DNA of 26,841 nucleotides from an uncultured Anaerolineaceae bacterium (GTDB lineage Bacteria > Chloroflexota > Anaerolineae > Anaerolineales > Anaerolineaceae): assembly GCA_937897615.1 (NCBI GenBank), contig CALCNO010000091.1:1-26841 (forward strand), written 5' to 3'. Shown here piece after piece: positions 14,484-23,093 of the stretch (position 1 is the stretch's first letter; each line of letters opens with the position of its first letter). The position numbers were made by a program, and so were the translations under genes. The notes below the pieces were generated by a model that searched no databases, was not told the origin of the DNA, and saw nothing but the letters and a program-made list of their open reading frames with translations.

Positions 14484-17400
14484 ATGAAAGATTTTGAATT
14501 TACCCGGCTGCAACGTATTCTAATCGCCATTGCGATGGTGGCAGTGGTTGTGATTTTTGTTGCCCTCATCAGTTTCCGTACGCTGATATTCCCAACCGCG
14601 ATGTTTGCGACAGCCACATCGGCTGAATCTACGAAAGCAGATCCGCAAAGGCAGGTCATCCGGGTGGGGGGCGATAACTCCTATCCGCCATTCTCATATC
14701 TTGAAAATGGTGAGGCCAAAGGGTTCGATAACGACCTGATGCGTGCCCTCGCGCAGGTAATGGGGGTTGAGGTGGAGTTTCACCTCACCTCGTGGGCTGA
14801 GGCGCGGCAGAACCTGCTGGACGGAAAAGTGGATGTGATCGGCGGGATGGCGTATTCCGCGGAACGGGATGAATTGTACGATTTCACCACCCCGCACGCT
14901 GAGCTTTACTTTGACCTTTTTGTCAGGAATACTTCCAGTATCAAGGGGATTGATGACATTGCCGGCAAACAGATCATTGTACAGACCGGCGGAATTATGG
15001 AGGATTATCTCGCCAAAAGTGGCTTTACCGGTGAGGTGATCCATGCCGATAACCCTCTGGCGGCATTGCAGCTTCTCTCGCTGGGCAGGTATGATGGCGC
15101 GCTGCTGAATAAAATGCAAGGATATTACTTCATTTCTGAAAACCGGCTGGTGAACCTGCGTTCTACAGGGGAATTCATTGACCAACGGCCGTATTCGATA
15201 GCAGTAAAAGAGGGGAACGACACTTTGTTGCGGGAGCTTAATCAGGCTCTGGCAACGGTGAACGCAACCGGGGTCTACGACCAGCTCAACAAAAAATGGC
15301 TCTTTAAATATCAGCAAAAAAGTTTTTTGTTTGAGGCACGCTACCTCATTTACATCGGCGCTGGGCTTCTGCTGGTTACTTTATTTGCCTTCTTGTGGCT
15401 TTGGTCTGTCAGGCGCACGGTCAGGCGGCGCACCGAAGAACTGCACCTCAGCGAGGAAAAGTACCGCCTGCTGATCCAGAGCGCGGCCGAGGGCGTGATC
15501 GTGCTTTCTGAGGGGAATGTCCTTTACATCAACCCGCAGGGGAAGGAAATCCTGGGGGTTCCGCCCGACGTTGACCTCAAGCAATACCGGCTTAAAGACT
15601 TCCTTTCCGAAAAAGAGATCGGCAAGGTCCGCCATGCGATAGCGCAATCCATGCGCAGCGGGATAACCCCTGTGTTGTCAACTATCAGGGTGCATAAGGG
15701 CGGCAAAGAATTCCGCTGGATGAAGATGAGCCTGGTAAAGATGGATTGGGAAGGAAAATCCTCGCTGCTGTGTTTCTTTACGGATGTCACTGAAGAGCAC
15801 ATGGCCGAGGATAAGGTGCGTGCCAGCGAGGAGCGCTACCGCTTGCTATTTACTAAATCGCCTGTGGGCCTGCTTTATTATGACGATGAGCTTAAGGTCA
15901 CCAGCGCCAACGAGATCATGTCTCAAATCATGTGCGACGGAGGCGAAAAACTGGAAGGGTATGATCTTAACCGCATTGACAAGCGTATCCTTCCTGCATT
16001 ACGGGCAGTGTTGGATCACGAAGAAGGTTACTACGAAGGGCCTTTCTCGCCGGTAGGCGACACCTCCAGTTGCGACACTTATGTCTCGATGCACACCACG
16101 GCTTTGTACAACGAAAAATACGAATACAAGGGTGGGATTGCACTGATCGAGGACATTTCCGAAAAAGTAAATGATGAGCGCACCATTCATGATCTTGAGA
16201 TGCGCTATTCCACGGCGTTCTATACCACCCCCGATGCAATCAACATCAACCGTATGGAAGACGGGATTTATCTCGATTGCAACCGCAGCTTTTTGGAGAT
16301 GTCCGGCTATACCCGTGAAGAGGTCATCGGCAAATCCTCGCTTGAAATCAATGTTTGGGCTAATCCGGAAGACCGCGTGCGCTTGGTCAATGGGTTGAAA
16401 AAAGATGGCTTTGTCAGAAACCTCGAAGCAGACTATAAGATGAAAGATGGGCACATTATTACTGGCCTTATGTCTGCCAGCATAATTGAGATCAATGGGG
16501 AAAAATGTATCCTTTCCATCACCAGGGATATCACGGAGATCAAGCGTAGCCAGGACACCATCCGGGAAAACGAAGAGCGTTACCGCACAATCTTTGAAAC
16601 AGTCCCCGTATCTCTGTGGGAGCAGGATTTCCTGGCCGTCTACGATATGCTGGAAGACTTGAGAACCCGTGGTGTGACTGATTTGTCCGCTTATATGGAT
16701 ACTCATCCGGAGTTTGTGGAAAAAGCGGCCAAATCCGTTGTTGTCCGGGATATGAACAACGAATCCCTGGTTATTTTCAAGGCGCGCTCCAAAGACGAGT
16801 TGTTTTCCACCATTGATAAACTGTTTGCCGAGGAATCCTATGCCTCATTCCGCAAGGAATTGCAGGCGATATGGGAAAAGCGTTTGATGTACGACGATGA
16901 AACGATCAACAAAACCCTGGACGGCAAGCCAATCACGGTCAATGTGATCTTCAGGATTCCGGAGGAGCGCGAGGACTTTTCTCACATCCTTGTGAGCATT
17001 GCGGATATTTCAGATCGTAAGTCTGCTGAAGACCAGGCGAAATTGCAATTGCAGCATCTGGCCGCGTTGCGTGCGGTGGATATGGCCATCTCTGCCAGTA
17101 TGGATCTGCCGATTGTTCTGCGCGTGCTCCTCAACCAGGTGCAGCAACAGCTCAAGGTTCATTCTGCATCCGTCCTGCTTGTCAACCCGGCCACCCAGAG
17201 GCTTGAATATGCTGCCGGTGCTGGCTTTGTCAGCCGGGCAATTGAGAAAACCAACCTGCGCATTGGTGAAAGCTACGCCGGTAGGGCTGCCGCCGAACGC
17301 CGTATTATTGCCGCAGATGACCTGGCTTCACGCTTCTCGCAGCTTGTGACGGAAGGGATCATTGAAGACGGATTTACCGATTATCTGGGCATTCCGTTGA

Positions 17401-18140
17401 TCTCCAAAGGCGTGGTGAAGGGCGTTTTGGAGATTTTCAACAAAGGCAATTTGCCTGATGATTCCCAGTGGCTGAGCCTGCTGGACTCCATGGCCAGCCA
17501 GGCTGCTATTGCCATTGACAATGCTTCTCTCTTTGAGGAAGCGCAAAAGGCCAATACGGATTTGCGCAAGGCTTATGACGCCACCATTGAAGGTTGGGCG
17601 CGGGCACTGGAGTTGCGCGATGGCGATACCGAGGGGCACTCTAAGAGAGTGGCGGAGATGGCCCTGCAGTTAGCAAGGCTGGTGGGCCTTACCGAGTCTG
17701 AAATCACAGAAATGCGTTATGGGGCTTTATTGCACGATATCGGCAAGATAGGCATTCCAGATACGATTCTGCTCAAGCCCGCGCGCCTGACCGAAGAGGA
17801 GTGGACGATTATGCGCAGTCACCCCACTCTTGGTAAACAGATGCTGGAATCGATCGAATTTCTCAAGAACTCCCTGAATGTTCCCTGGTGCCATCACGAG
17901 AAATGGGATGGCACAGGATATCCACGCGGATTGAAGGGTGAGGAAATCCCATTGACGGCACGTATCTTCTCGATCATTGACGCCTGGGATGCGTTGCGAT
18001 CAGACCGCCCCTACCGGAAAGCCATGACGGATGAAGAGGCAATGAAGATCATCCAAGAGGGCGTGGGCAAATCCTACGACCCGATGGTTGCCGAGAAGTT
18101 CTATCAACTGATCAAACAGGAAAAAGGCAAAACTAGATAG
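14484..18140 (+). CDS. Membrane sensor: solute-binding domain, 4 PAS, GAF, HD-GYP c-di-GMP phosphodiesterase
   Basis: The 1218-aa protein has a membrane helix near 11-33, then an extracytoplasmic family-3 solute-binding domain (about 57-278; VGGDNSYPPFSYLENG is the usual start), and a second helix (about 286-308). The cytoplasmic part has PAS domains at about 322-445, 448-565, 570-690 and an extended one at 696-850. GAF follows at about 856-1020 and HD-GYP at 1034-1218. HD-GYP residues are intact: H1052, H1084-D1085 (LLHDIGKIGIPD), H1137-H1138-E1139 and the GYP of DGTGYPRG. It should bind an amino-acid-like ligand outside and hydrolyse c-di-GMP inside. ATG 14484 has no ribosome site, and an in-frame TGA at 14463 bars an upstream start. 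Its stop overlaps the convergent EamA gene by 8 bases. Confidence 0.92.
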   Translation: MKDFEFTRLQRILIAIAMVAVVVIFVALISFRTLIFPTAMFATATSAESTKADPQRQVIRVGGDNSYPPFSYLENGEAKGFDNDLMRALAQVMGVEVEFHLTSWAEARQNLLDGKVDVIGGMAYSAERDELYDFTTPHAELYFDLFVRNTSSIKGIDDIAGKQIIVQTGGIMEDYLAKSGFTGEVIHADNPLAALQLLSLGRYDGALLNKMQGYYFISENRLVNLRSTGEFIDQRPYSIAVKEGNDTLLRELNQALATVNATGVYDQLNKKWLFKYQQKSFLFEARYLIYIGAGLLLVTLFAFLWLWSVRRTVRRRTEELHLSEEKYRLLIQSAAEGVIVLSEGNVLYINPQGKEILGVPPDVDLKQYRLKDFLSEKEIGKVRHAIAQSMRSGITPVLSTIRVHKGGKEFRWMKMSLVKMDWEGKSSLLCFFTDVTEEHMAEDKVRASEERYRLLFTKSPVGLLYYDDELKVTSANEIMSQIMCDGGEKLEGYDLNRIDKRILPALRAVLDHEEGYYEGPFSPVGDTSSCDTYVSMHTTALYNEKYEYKGGIALIEDISEKVNDERTIHDLEMRYSTAFYTTPDAININRMEDGIYLDCNRSFLEMSGYTREEVIGKSSLEINVWANPEDRVRLVNGLKKDGFVRNLEADYKMKDGHIITGLMSASIIEINGEKCILSITRDITEIKRSQDTIRENEERYRTIFETVPVSLWEQDFLAVYDMLEDLRTRGVTDLSAYMDTHPEFVEKAAKSVVVRDMNNESLVIFKARSKDELFSTIDKLFAEESYASFRKELQAIWEKRLMYDDETINKTLDGKPITVNVIFRIPEEREDFSHILVSIADISDRKSAEDQAKLQLQHLAALRAVDMAISASMDLPIVLRVLLNQVQQQLKVHSASVLLVNPATQRLEYAAGAGFVSRAIEKTNLRIGESYAGRAAAERRIIAADDLASRFSQLVTEGIIEDGFTDYLGIPLISKGVVKGVLEIFNKGNLPDDSQWLSLLDSMASQAAIAIDNASLFEEAQKANTDLRKAYDATIEGWARALELRDGDTEGHSKRVAEMALQLARLVGLTESEITEMRYGALLHDIGKIGIPDTILLKPARLTEEEWTIMRSHPTLGKQMLESIEFLKNSLNVPWCHHEKWDGTGYPRGLKGEEIPLTARIFSIIDAWDALRSDRPYRKAMTDEEAMKIIQEGVGKSYDPMVAEKFYQLIKQEKGKTR

Positions 18141-19077
18141 AGGAAGTCTCGGCGCCGGCTTTTGCTTTGCGTGCCCGGCTGATGTTCACCAAGAGAATTC
18201 CAGCAATCACCACAACCCCTCCCAACACTTGGGTCAGCGTAAGGCTTTCTCCTGTCAGCGGAATTGCCAGCAGCGAGGTGAGAACAATTTGTGCCACCAT
18301 GGTCGGTGACACGATGGAAGCCGGCAGATGCCCCAGCGCATAGACGATGCTGGTGTAGCCAATCGCCTGACAAAAAACACCAATCGCAATGAAAACGAGA
18401 TAGGTTTTGGTAGTGTAGCCCGTGATGGGGGTTCCACTGGCCAAGTTGAATCCAAAGAGCAGAACAGCGCTGATGGCGTAAATGGCCCAGGAAAATCGCC
18501 ATAGAGAGCCTGCGCGCCTGCCCACCTGGGTGACCAAAAAATACCCGGCGTAGAACAGGCTGGAGGCGAATGCCAGGCCATCCCCCAACCCCAATTGCGG
18601 GTGCCTGACGAGGTCCGCGCCAAGGATGGCTGCGGCACCCCCCAGTGCCATTGCCAGCCCCAGCCAAAACCAGCGCCCCAGTTTTTCCCGCCAGCAGAGC
18701 AGCGCAAACAGCGATACCCATAAAGGCGAAAGGTTGTTGAGCAGTGTGCAGTTGGCGATGCGGGTAAGGTTGACGGCAGTGTTAAGGCTGCCGTGATCCA
18801 GGGCAATGAACAGGCCGGCAAGGAGTAGCCACAACCAGCCCAGTTTGGGTTTGAGCAGCGCCCCGCCTTTTTCTCGCAACGCCAGCGGCGTCAATACCAG
18901 GGCGGCAATTCCCATGCGGTAGGCGGCGGTGACTGTGCCGGGGGCATTGGCCCAGCGCACAAAGATCCCGGTCATGCTCAGGGCGGCCAGGCCAATTGCC
19001 AGCGCCAGGTAAGGAGGAAAACGACGAGAGGAGGGCGGCATATTGTGCTCGCTTTGCTGCAAAGGCTTAACCGGCAT
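18133..19077 (-). CDS. EamA-family (DMT) transporter
   Basis: The 314-aa protein has ten hydrophobic helices arranged as two EamA repeats. The first repeat includes FVRWANAPGTVTAAYRMGIAAL and LLNNLSPLWVSLFA; the second includes the segment ALGHLPASIVSPTMVAQIV and GGVVVIAGILLVN near the end. The EamA family exports metabolites, often amino acids or derivatives; no substrate can be read here. ATG 19077 overlaps the stop of the upstream gene by 11 bases, which suggests coupling. ATG 19041, 12 codons inside, is an alternative that starts directly before the first helix. The stop overlaps the stop of the convergent HD-GYP gene, with no terminator in between. Confidence 0.9.
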   Translation of the reverse strand: MPVKPLQQSEHNMPPSSRRFPPYLALAIGLAALSMTGIFVRWANAPGTVTAAYRMGIAALVLTPLALREKGGALLKPKLGWLWLLLAGLFIALDHGSLNTAVNLTRIANCTLLNNLSPLWVSLFALLCWREKLGRWFWLGLAMALGGAAAILGADLVRHPQLGLGDGLAFASSLFYAGYFLVTQVGRRAGSLWRFSWAIYAISAVLLFGFNLASGTPITGYTTKTYLVFIAIGVFCQAIGYTSIVYALGHLPASIVSPTMVAQIVLTSLLAIPLTGESLTLTQVLGGVVVIAGILLVNISRARKAKAGAETSSI

Positions 19078-19732
19078 TGCCTGGCATGACGGACTTCTCT
19101 TTTTTCACCGTTGCTGCCAGCATCAGAATATAGGCGAGGTCAAAGATAAAGGTGAGGCCGCCGACCACCAGTACAAGGCGGTTGGGTTCCAACGCGCCCG
19201 GGATTCCCACAATTCCCATCAGGATGGTAGGGGCCAGGGTGCCCACGCATTTGCTGATGGCAATGAGCAGCGATTGCCCGTCGCTGGAATTGCGCTGCAC
19301 CAGCATGACGATGAAGAGGACGGACATCAGCAGGTTCTGCAGAAAAGCCGAGTACACTGCTGCCATCTTTAGCCCGAATTCCACAATAAAGATGTACTGC
19401 ACGGCAAATGCCGAGATGAGCGTAACTATGCCCCAGAGATAAAACCGGGGTTTAGGCAGTTGAGCCGGGAAGTATTTCCTCCCGAAGCGAAAATAGGTGT
19501 AGAGTAGTCCCAGATCGAGCAGGAACCAGGCGAAGTTGATCCCAATCTGGAGCGAAAACCCGGCGGCACGCAGCCCCAGGGTTGCATGCAAGCATTCCCA
19601 GGCAATGTTGAGCGCCAGTGCCCAAAAGGGCATGGCATAGGTTTTGTGGCGAACGCCAATCTGTATTGAGGCAACATAGACGATTGACCAGGCAACCCCA
19701 CTGAACAGCAAGAAGAAAGAAGTTAAGTCCAT
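19067..19732 (-). CDS. Seven-helix membrane protein resembling Pyr4/PaxB terpene cyclases
   Basis: The 221-aa protein has about seven membrane helices. The segment WSIVYVASIQIGVRHKTYAM, then PFWALALNIAWECLHA, matches the pattern of the fungal Pyr4/PaxB membrane terpene cyclases and their bacterial relatives (DmtA1 type). Two acidic residues reported as essential in Pyr4 (E63, D218) have likely counterparts: E46 in NIAWE and D198 in FIFDLAY. The length (221) is near that of Pyr4 (about 240). ATG 19732 has only a weak ribosome site; an upstream ATG would add 31 residues without family character. The next gene, an EamA transporter, overlaps its end. It lies divergent from frr-uppS-cdsA. Cyclase activity is an inference; it may be a distant relative with another role. 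Confidence 0.7.
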   Translation of the reverse strand: MDLTSFFLLFSGVAWSIVYVASIQIGVRHKTYAMPFWALALNIAWECLHATLGLRAAGFSLQIGINFAWFLLDLGLLYTYFRFGRKYFPAQLPKPRFYLWGIVTLISAFAVQYIFIVEFGLKMAAVYSAFLQNLLMSVLFIVMLVQRNSSDGQSLLIAISKCVGTLAPTILMGIVGIPGALEPNRLVLVVGGLTFIFDLAYILMLAATVKKEKSVMPGNAG

Positions 19733-19761
19733 AGTGATATCCGCTGATTGAAATTTGAGTA

Positions 19762-19767
19762 ATTGTA
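19762..19767 (-). promoter_or_regulatory. Possible -10 for the Pyr4/PaxB-like gene
   Basis: TACAAT on the minus strand (plus ATTGTA at 19762-19767), about 30 bases before the ATG. No good -35 is seen. Confidence 0.3.
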
Positions 19768-19840
19768 CAGTGAAATCAGTTTGTGCGCATAAAAGAATGA
19801 AGATGCGGAAATTCACAGGCATCACTACGGCAGCATTTTG

Positions 19841-19875
19841 TTGGATTTTTTACTGGTTTTAAGGTATCCTATATT
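19841..19875 (+). promoter_or_regulatory. Possible promoter for frr-uppS-cdsA-glpX
   Basis: TTGGAT at 19841-19846 with TATCCT at 19865-19870 (18-base spacer), or the better -10 TATATT at 19870-19875 without a suitable -35. A promoter is needed here because the upstream gene is divergent. Confidence 0.3.
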
Positions 19876-19917
19876 CCATCAGGCAGTAAAAGACATTGAC
19901 AGCCGTGGAGGATTAGA

Positions 19918-20487
19918 ATGGTTGACGAAATGATCAATGAAACGGTAAAAGATGCCGAAACCCGTATGAAAGGGGCTATTAATTCGCTGGAAGAAGACCT
20001 GGCCGGGATCCGCACCGGGCGCGCCACCCCCGCACTTGTGGAAAAATTGCACGTGGACTACTACGATATGCCCACCCCCTTGATGCAGCTTGCGTCCATT
20101 TCTGTGCCGGAAGCGCGGCAGTTGATGATCAAGCCTTTTGACCCCTCAACCCTGAAAACAATCGAAAAAGCTATTCTTGCCTCCGAACTGGGAATCACCC
20201 CTAACAACGATGGCAAAGTGATTCGCCTGAACCTGCCCCCATTAACCGAGGAACGCCGGCGCGATCTGGTGAAGCTGGTTCATGGGCGTTTGGAAGAATC
20301 GCGCGTGGCCATTCGTAACATCCGCCGCGACCTCATCAAAGATTTGCGCGATTTTGAGAAAGAAAAAATGATCTCGGAAGATGATCTCAAAGTCGGAGAG
20401 GAAGAACTTCAGAAGCACACCGAGCAGTTCATTACCACCATCGACACCATCGGTGAGAAAAAAGAAAAAGAGATCATGGAAGTTTGA
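19918..20487 (+). CDS. frr: Ribosome recycling factor
   Basis: The 189-aa protein splits post-termination 70S ribosomes together with EF-G. The family pattern runs throughout: MKGAINSLEEDLAGIRTGRA near 17-36, TPALVEKLHVDYYDMPTPL, then ISVPEARQLMIKPFD. Next come LPPLTEERRRDLVKLV and the C-terminal helix RNIRRDLIKDLRDFEKEK. The length is normal (about 185). ATG 19918 follows GGAGG at 7 bases. It heads a four-gene plus-strand series. pyrH and tsf, often upstream of frr in other bacteria, are absent here. Confidence 0.98.
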   Translation: MVDEMINETVKDAETRMKGAINSLEEDLAGIRTGRATPALVEKLHVDYYDMPTPLMQLASISVPEARQLMIKPFDPSTLKTIEKAILASELGITPNNDGKVIRLNLPPLTEERRRDLVKLVHGRLEESRVAIRNIRRDLIKDLRDFEKEKMISEDDLKVGEEELQKHTEQFITTIDTIGEKKEKEIMEV

Positions 20488-20496
20488 TTTTTTGAT

Positions 20497-21198
20497 ATGC
20501 CAACTAACGAGGGAAAGACCCCACAACATATTGCCATCATCATGGATGGCAACGGCCGCTGGGCTGCTGGCCGCGGTTTGTCGCGCATGGAAGGGCACCG
20601 CGCCGGCACCGAAAACCTGCGCCCGATCATCCGTGCCTGCGTAGATTTTGATATCAAATACCTTACCCTGTACGCTTTTTCCACTGAAAACTGGGGGCGC
20701 CCCAGGGAAGAAGTGAATGGGCTTTTGGCCATCCTGGAATCGGTGATCGACCGTGAACTGAACGAATTGAACGCCGAGGGGGTACGCATTGTGCACGTGG
20801 GCAGGCTGGAAGCCATGCCCAAAAAGGTGCGCGAAAAGGTACGTCATTCAATGGAAGTAACGCGCAACAATGACCGTATCATTCTCAACATTGCCTGGAA
20901 TTATGGCGGCCGGGACGAGATCGTTTATGCCATCCAGCAGATCGTCAAAGAGCAAATCAAGCCCGAGGACATCAACGAAGATGTGGTGACCCGGCACTTG
21001 TTCACGCACGGCTGCCCGGACCCCGATCTGATCATCCGCACTTCGGGCGAAATGCGCTCCAGCAATTTCCTCATCTGGCAGTCTGCCTATTCTGAATGGT
21101 ACTTTACCCCTACCTTTTGGCCCGACTTCAATAAGGATGAGTTGAAAAAGGCCATTGAAGACTTCTCGCATCGCAAACGCCGTTTTGGAAAGCTGTAA
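20497..21198 (+). CDS. uppS: Isoprenyl transferase (undecaprenyl diphosphate synthase)
   Basis: The 233-aa cis-prenyltransferase makes the C55 lipid carrier for cell-envelope polymers from IPP and FPP. The catalytic aspartate is D17 in IAIIMDGNGRWA. GHRAG, LYAFSTENWGRP, and RTSGEMRSSNFLIWQ (from R181) are the other conserved regions. The length is slightly shorter than the E. coli enzyme (253). The ATG is 9 bases after the frr stop and lacks a clear ribosome site, so it probably depends on coupling to frr. cdsA starts 8 bases downstream. Confidence 0.97.
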   Translation: MPTNEGKTPQHIAIIMDGNGRWAAGRGLSRMEGHRAGTENLRPIIRACVDFDIKYLTLYAFSTENWGRPREEVNGLLAILESVIDRELNELNAEGVRIVHVGRLEAMPKKVREKVRHSMEVTRNNDRIILNIAWNYGGRDEIVYAIQQIVKEQIKPEDINEDVVTRHLFTHGCPDPDLIIRTSGEMRSSNFLIWQSAYSEWYFTPTFWPDFNKDELKKAIEDFSHRKRRFGKL

Positions 21199-21206
21199 AC
21201 CTCTAT

Positions 21207-22031
21207 ATGGCCAAAGACTCTTCATTGCGAAAAAGACTGATCGTGATCGATATCATGGTCCCGACGACAGTAATTTTCGCCATGATCGGTGGCTGGCCGT
21301 TTAATCTTTTTGTTGCAGTCATCATAGGCGTCTCCGCCTGGGAATTCTGGCGCATGTTCAGCAAGGGCGGTTATGCTCCCTCCCTTCCACTCCTCATTCT
21401 CTTTTCTGTTGCGGCAGTGGCCATGCGCGGGCTGTGGGGCTTTGAATACAGCGGGATTTGGCTGGGAGCGCTCATTCTCATTGCGATGCTCTGGCATACC
21501 ATCGGCTACCAGAAAGGGGCGGCTCACGCCGCCAATGATCTGGCATTGACGGTTTTTGGCGCCGTCTATCTAGGCTGGCTGGGCAGCTATGCGGTTTCGC
21601 TTAGCACACTCCCCAATGGGCTGTACTGGCTGCTCACGGTTTTCCCCATCGTTTCACTGGCGGACACAGGCGGTTATCTGCTTGGCATCTGGCTTGGCAA
21701 GCACAAGATGATGCCCAATGTCAGCCCCAAAAAGAGCTGGGAAGGGTATGTGGGGGGATTACTCATGGGCGGCCTGGGGGGCTGGGGGCTGGCAGCTTTG
21801 TGGCATATCGCAGTTCCAACTTTCCTGCCCGTTTATGGGCTGATCCTGGGGACTGTCCTTTCCCTGATCGTTCCCTTTGGAGACTTCGGCGAGAGCATGA
21901 TCAAGCGCCAGTTTGGCCTCAAGGACACCAGTAACATCCTGCCGGGGCATGGCGGCATGCTGGATCGCATTGATACTTCACTTTGGGCCGCGTTTATCGG
22001 CTATGTGGTAATTCAAATCCTTATTCGCTGA
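21207..22031 (+). CDS. cdsA: Phosphatidate cytidylyltransferase
   Basis: The 274-aa membrane enzyme forms CDP-diacylglycerol from phosphatidic acid and CTP. About seven to eight helices are visible. The CdsA signature is complete near the C-terminus: S230-x-x-K-R, K239-D240, and PGHGGMLDR ending at D253-R254. DTGGYLLGIWLGKHKM and SPKKSWEG are also typical. It stands 8 bases after uppS and 12 bases before glpX, forming an envelope-lipid operon with uppS. dxr and rseP, which often follow cdsA elsewhere, are not present. Confidence 0.97.
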   Translation: MAKDSSLRKRLIVIDIMVPTTVIFAMIGGWPFNLFVAVIIGVSAWEFWRMFSKGGYAPSLPLLILFSVAAVAMRGLWGFEYSGIWLGALILIAMLWHTIGYQKGAAHAANDLALTVFGAVYLGWLGSYAVSLSTLPNGLYWLLTVFPIVSLADTGGYLLGIWLGKHKMMPNVSPKKSWEGYVGGLLMGGLGGWGLAALWHIAVPTFLPVYGLILGTVLSLIVPFGDFGESMIKRQFGLKDTSNILPGHGGMLDRIDTSLWAAFIGYVVIQILIR

Positions 22032-22043
22032 GAAGGAGAGTTA

Positions 22044-23030
22044 ATGATCGATACAACCCCCACCCGCAACCTTGCGCTTGACCTGGTTCGCGTGACTGAA
22101 TCCGCTGCGCTTGCGGCTGGCCGCTTTATGGGGCGCGGCGACAAGAACAAGGCGGATGCGGCCGCCGTGGATGGTATGCGCCTGATGCTCAACACGGTGC
22201 AAATGAGCGGTACGATTGTTATCGGTGAAGGGGAAAAGGACGAGGCGCCCATGTTGTTCAATGGTGAGCGCTTGGGCACGGGCAGCGGGCCTGAAATTGA
22301 CATTGCCGTTGACCCGGTGGATGGCACCCGTCCGCTGGCATTTGGGCGCAGCAACGCCATTTCTACGGTTGCCCTTGCTCCGCGCGGGACCCTGTTCAAC
22401 CCGGGACCCTTCTTTTACATGTTCAAGATGGCGGTTGGGCCGATTGGGAAAGACGTTATCAATATCGACGCCCCGGTGGGCGACAACCTGGAGAAACTGG
22501 CCAGGGTCAAAGGTGAAAGAACGGAAGACCTGACGGTGGTGATCCTTGACCGCCCGCGCCATGAGCAGTTGATCACCGAGGTGCGCGCAACTGGAGCGCG
22601 CATTCGCCTCATCCACGACGGCGACGTTGCCGGCGCTTTGATGGCAGCGATGCCGGAGACAGACATTGATATGCTGCTGGGCATTGGCGGCTCACCGGAG
22701 GGCGTTCTTGCCGCCGTAGGGCTGCGCTGCATGGGCGGCAACATCATGGCGAGGTTGTACCCGCGCAACCAAAAGGAAATTGATGCTGGCAAAGAACTGG
22801 GCATGGATCACACCCGCCCTTTGTTTATGGACGACCTGGTAGCCTCGGATGATGTTTTCTTTGCCGCCACCGGCATTACCAACGGCGATCTTTTGAATGG
22901 CGTCAAATACTTCCGCGATGGTGCCCAGACTGACAGCCTGGTCATGCGCGGCCGTACCGGAACCGTGCGGCGCATCATCGCCACTCACCGGCTCAACAAA
23001 CTCTCAGAGATCAGCTCAATCCACTATTAA
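22044..23030 (+). CDS. glpX: Fructose-1,6-bisphosphatase class II (GlpX)
   Basis: The 328-aa enzyme hydrolyses fructose-1,6-bisphosphate in gluconeogenesis. GlpX residues visible include D33 (GRGDKNKAD), GEGEKDEAP (E62, E64), the metal motif AVDPVDGTRPL (D90, D93), and GIGGSPEGVLAA with the conserved Glu. Some GlpX enzymes also act on sedoheptulose-1,7-bisphosphate. ATG 22044 follows AGAAGGAGAG. The gene closes the frr-uppS-cdsA series, and a stem-loop follows its stop. Confidence 0.97.
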   Translation: MIDTTPTRNLALDLVRVTESAALAAGRFMGRGDKNKADAAAVDGMRLMLNTVQMSGTIVIGEGEKDEAPMLFNGERLGTGSGPEIDIAVDPVDGTRPLAFGRSNAISTVALAPRGTLFNPGPFFYMFKMAVGPIGKDVINIDAPVGDNLEKLARVKGERTEDLTVVILDRPRHEQLITEVRATGARIRLIHDGDVAGALMAAMPETDIDMLLGIGGSPEGVLAAVGLRCMGGNIMARLYPRNQKEIDAGKELGMDHTRPLFMDDLVASDDVFFAATGITNGDLLNGVKYFRDGAQTDSLVMRGRTGTVRRIIATHRLNKLSEISSIHY

Positions 23031-23036
23031 ATGCTT

Positions 23037-23068
23037 GAGGGCGGTTTTGAGAAACCGCCCTCGTATTT
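23037..23068. terminator. Stem-loop between convergent glpX and SIMPL genes
   Basis: A perfect 11-bp stem, GAGGGCGGTTT (23037-23047) with AAACCGCCCTC (23052-23062), loop TGAG. The T-run is poor on both strands (GTATTT on plus). It is 6 bases after the glpX stop. Confidence 0.7.
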
Positions 23069-23093
23069 CATCACGTAAGTTTACAACCGCAGG

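Noticed and set aside
15999..16706. Antisense open frame inside the HD-GYP sensor gene
   Set aside because: It covers the PAS region of a clear gene and shows no coherent protein motif.
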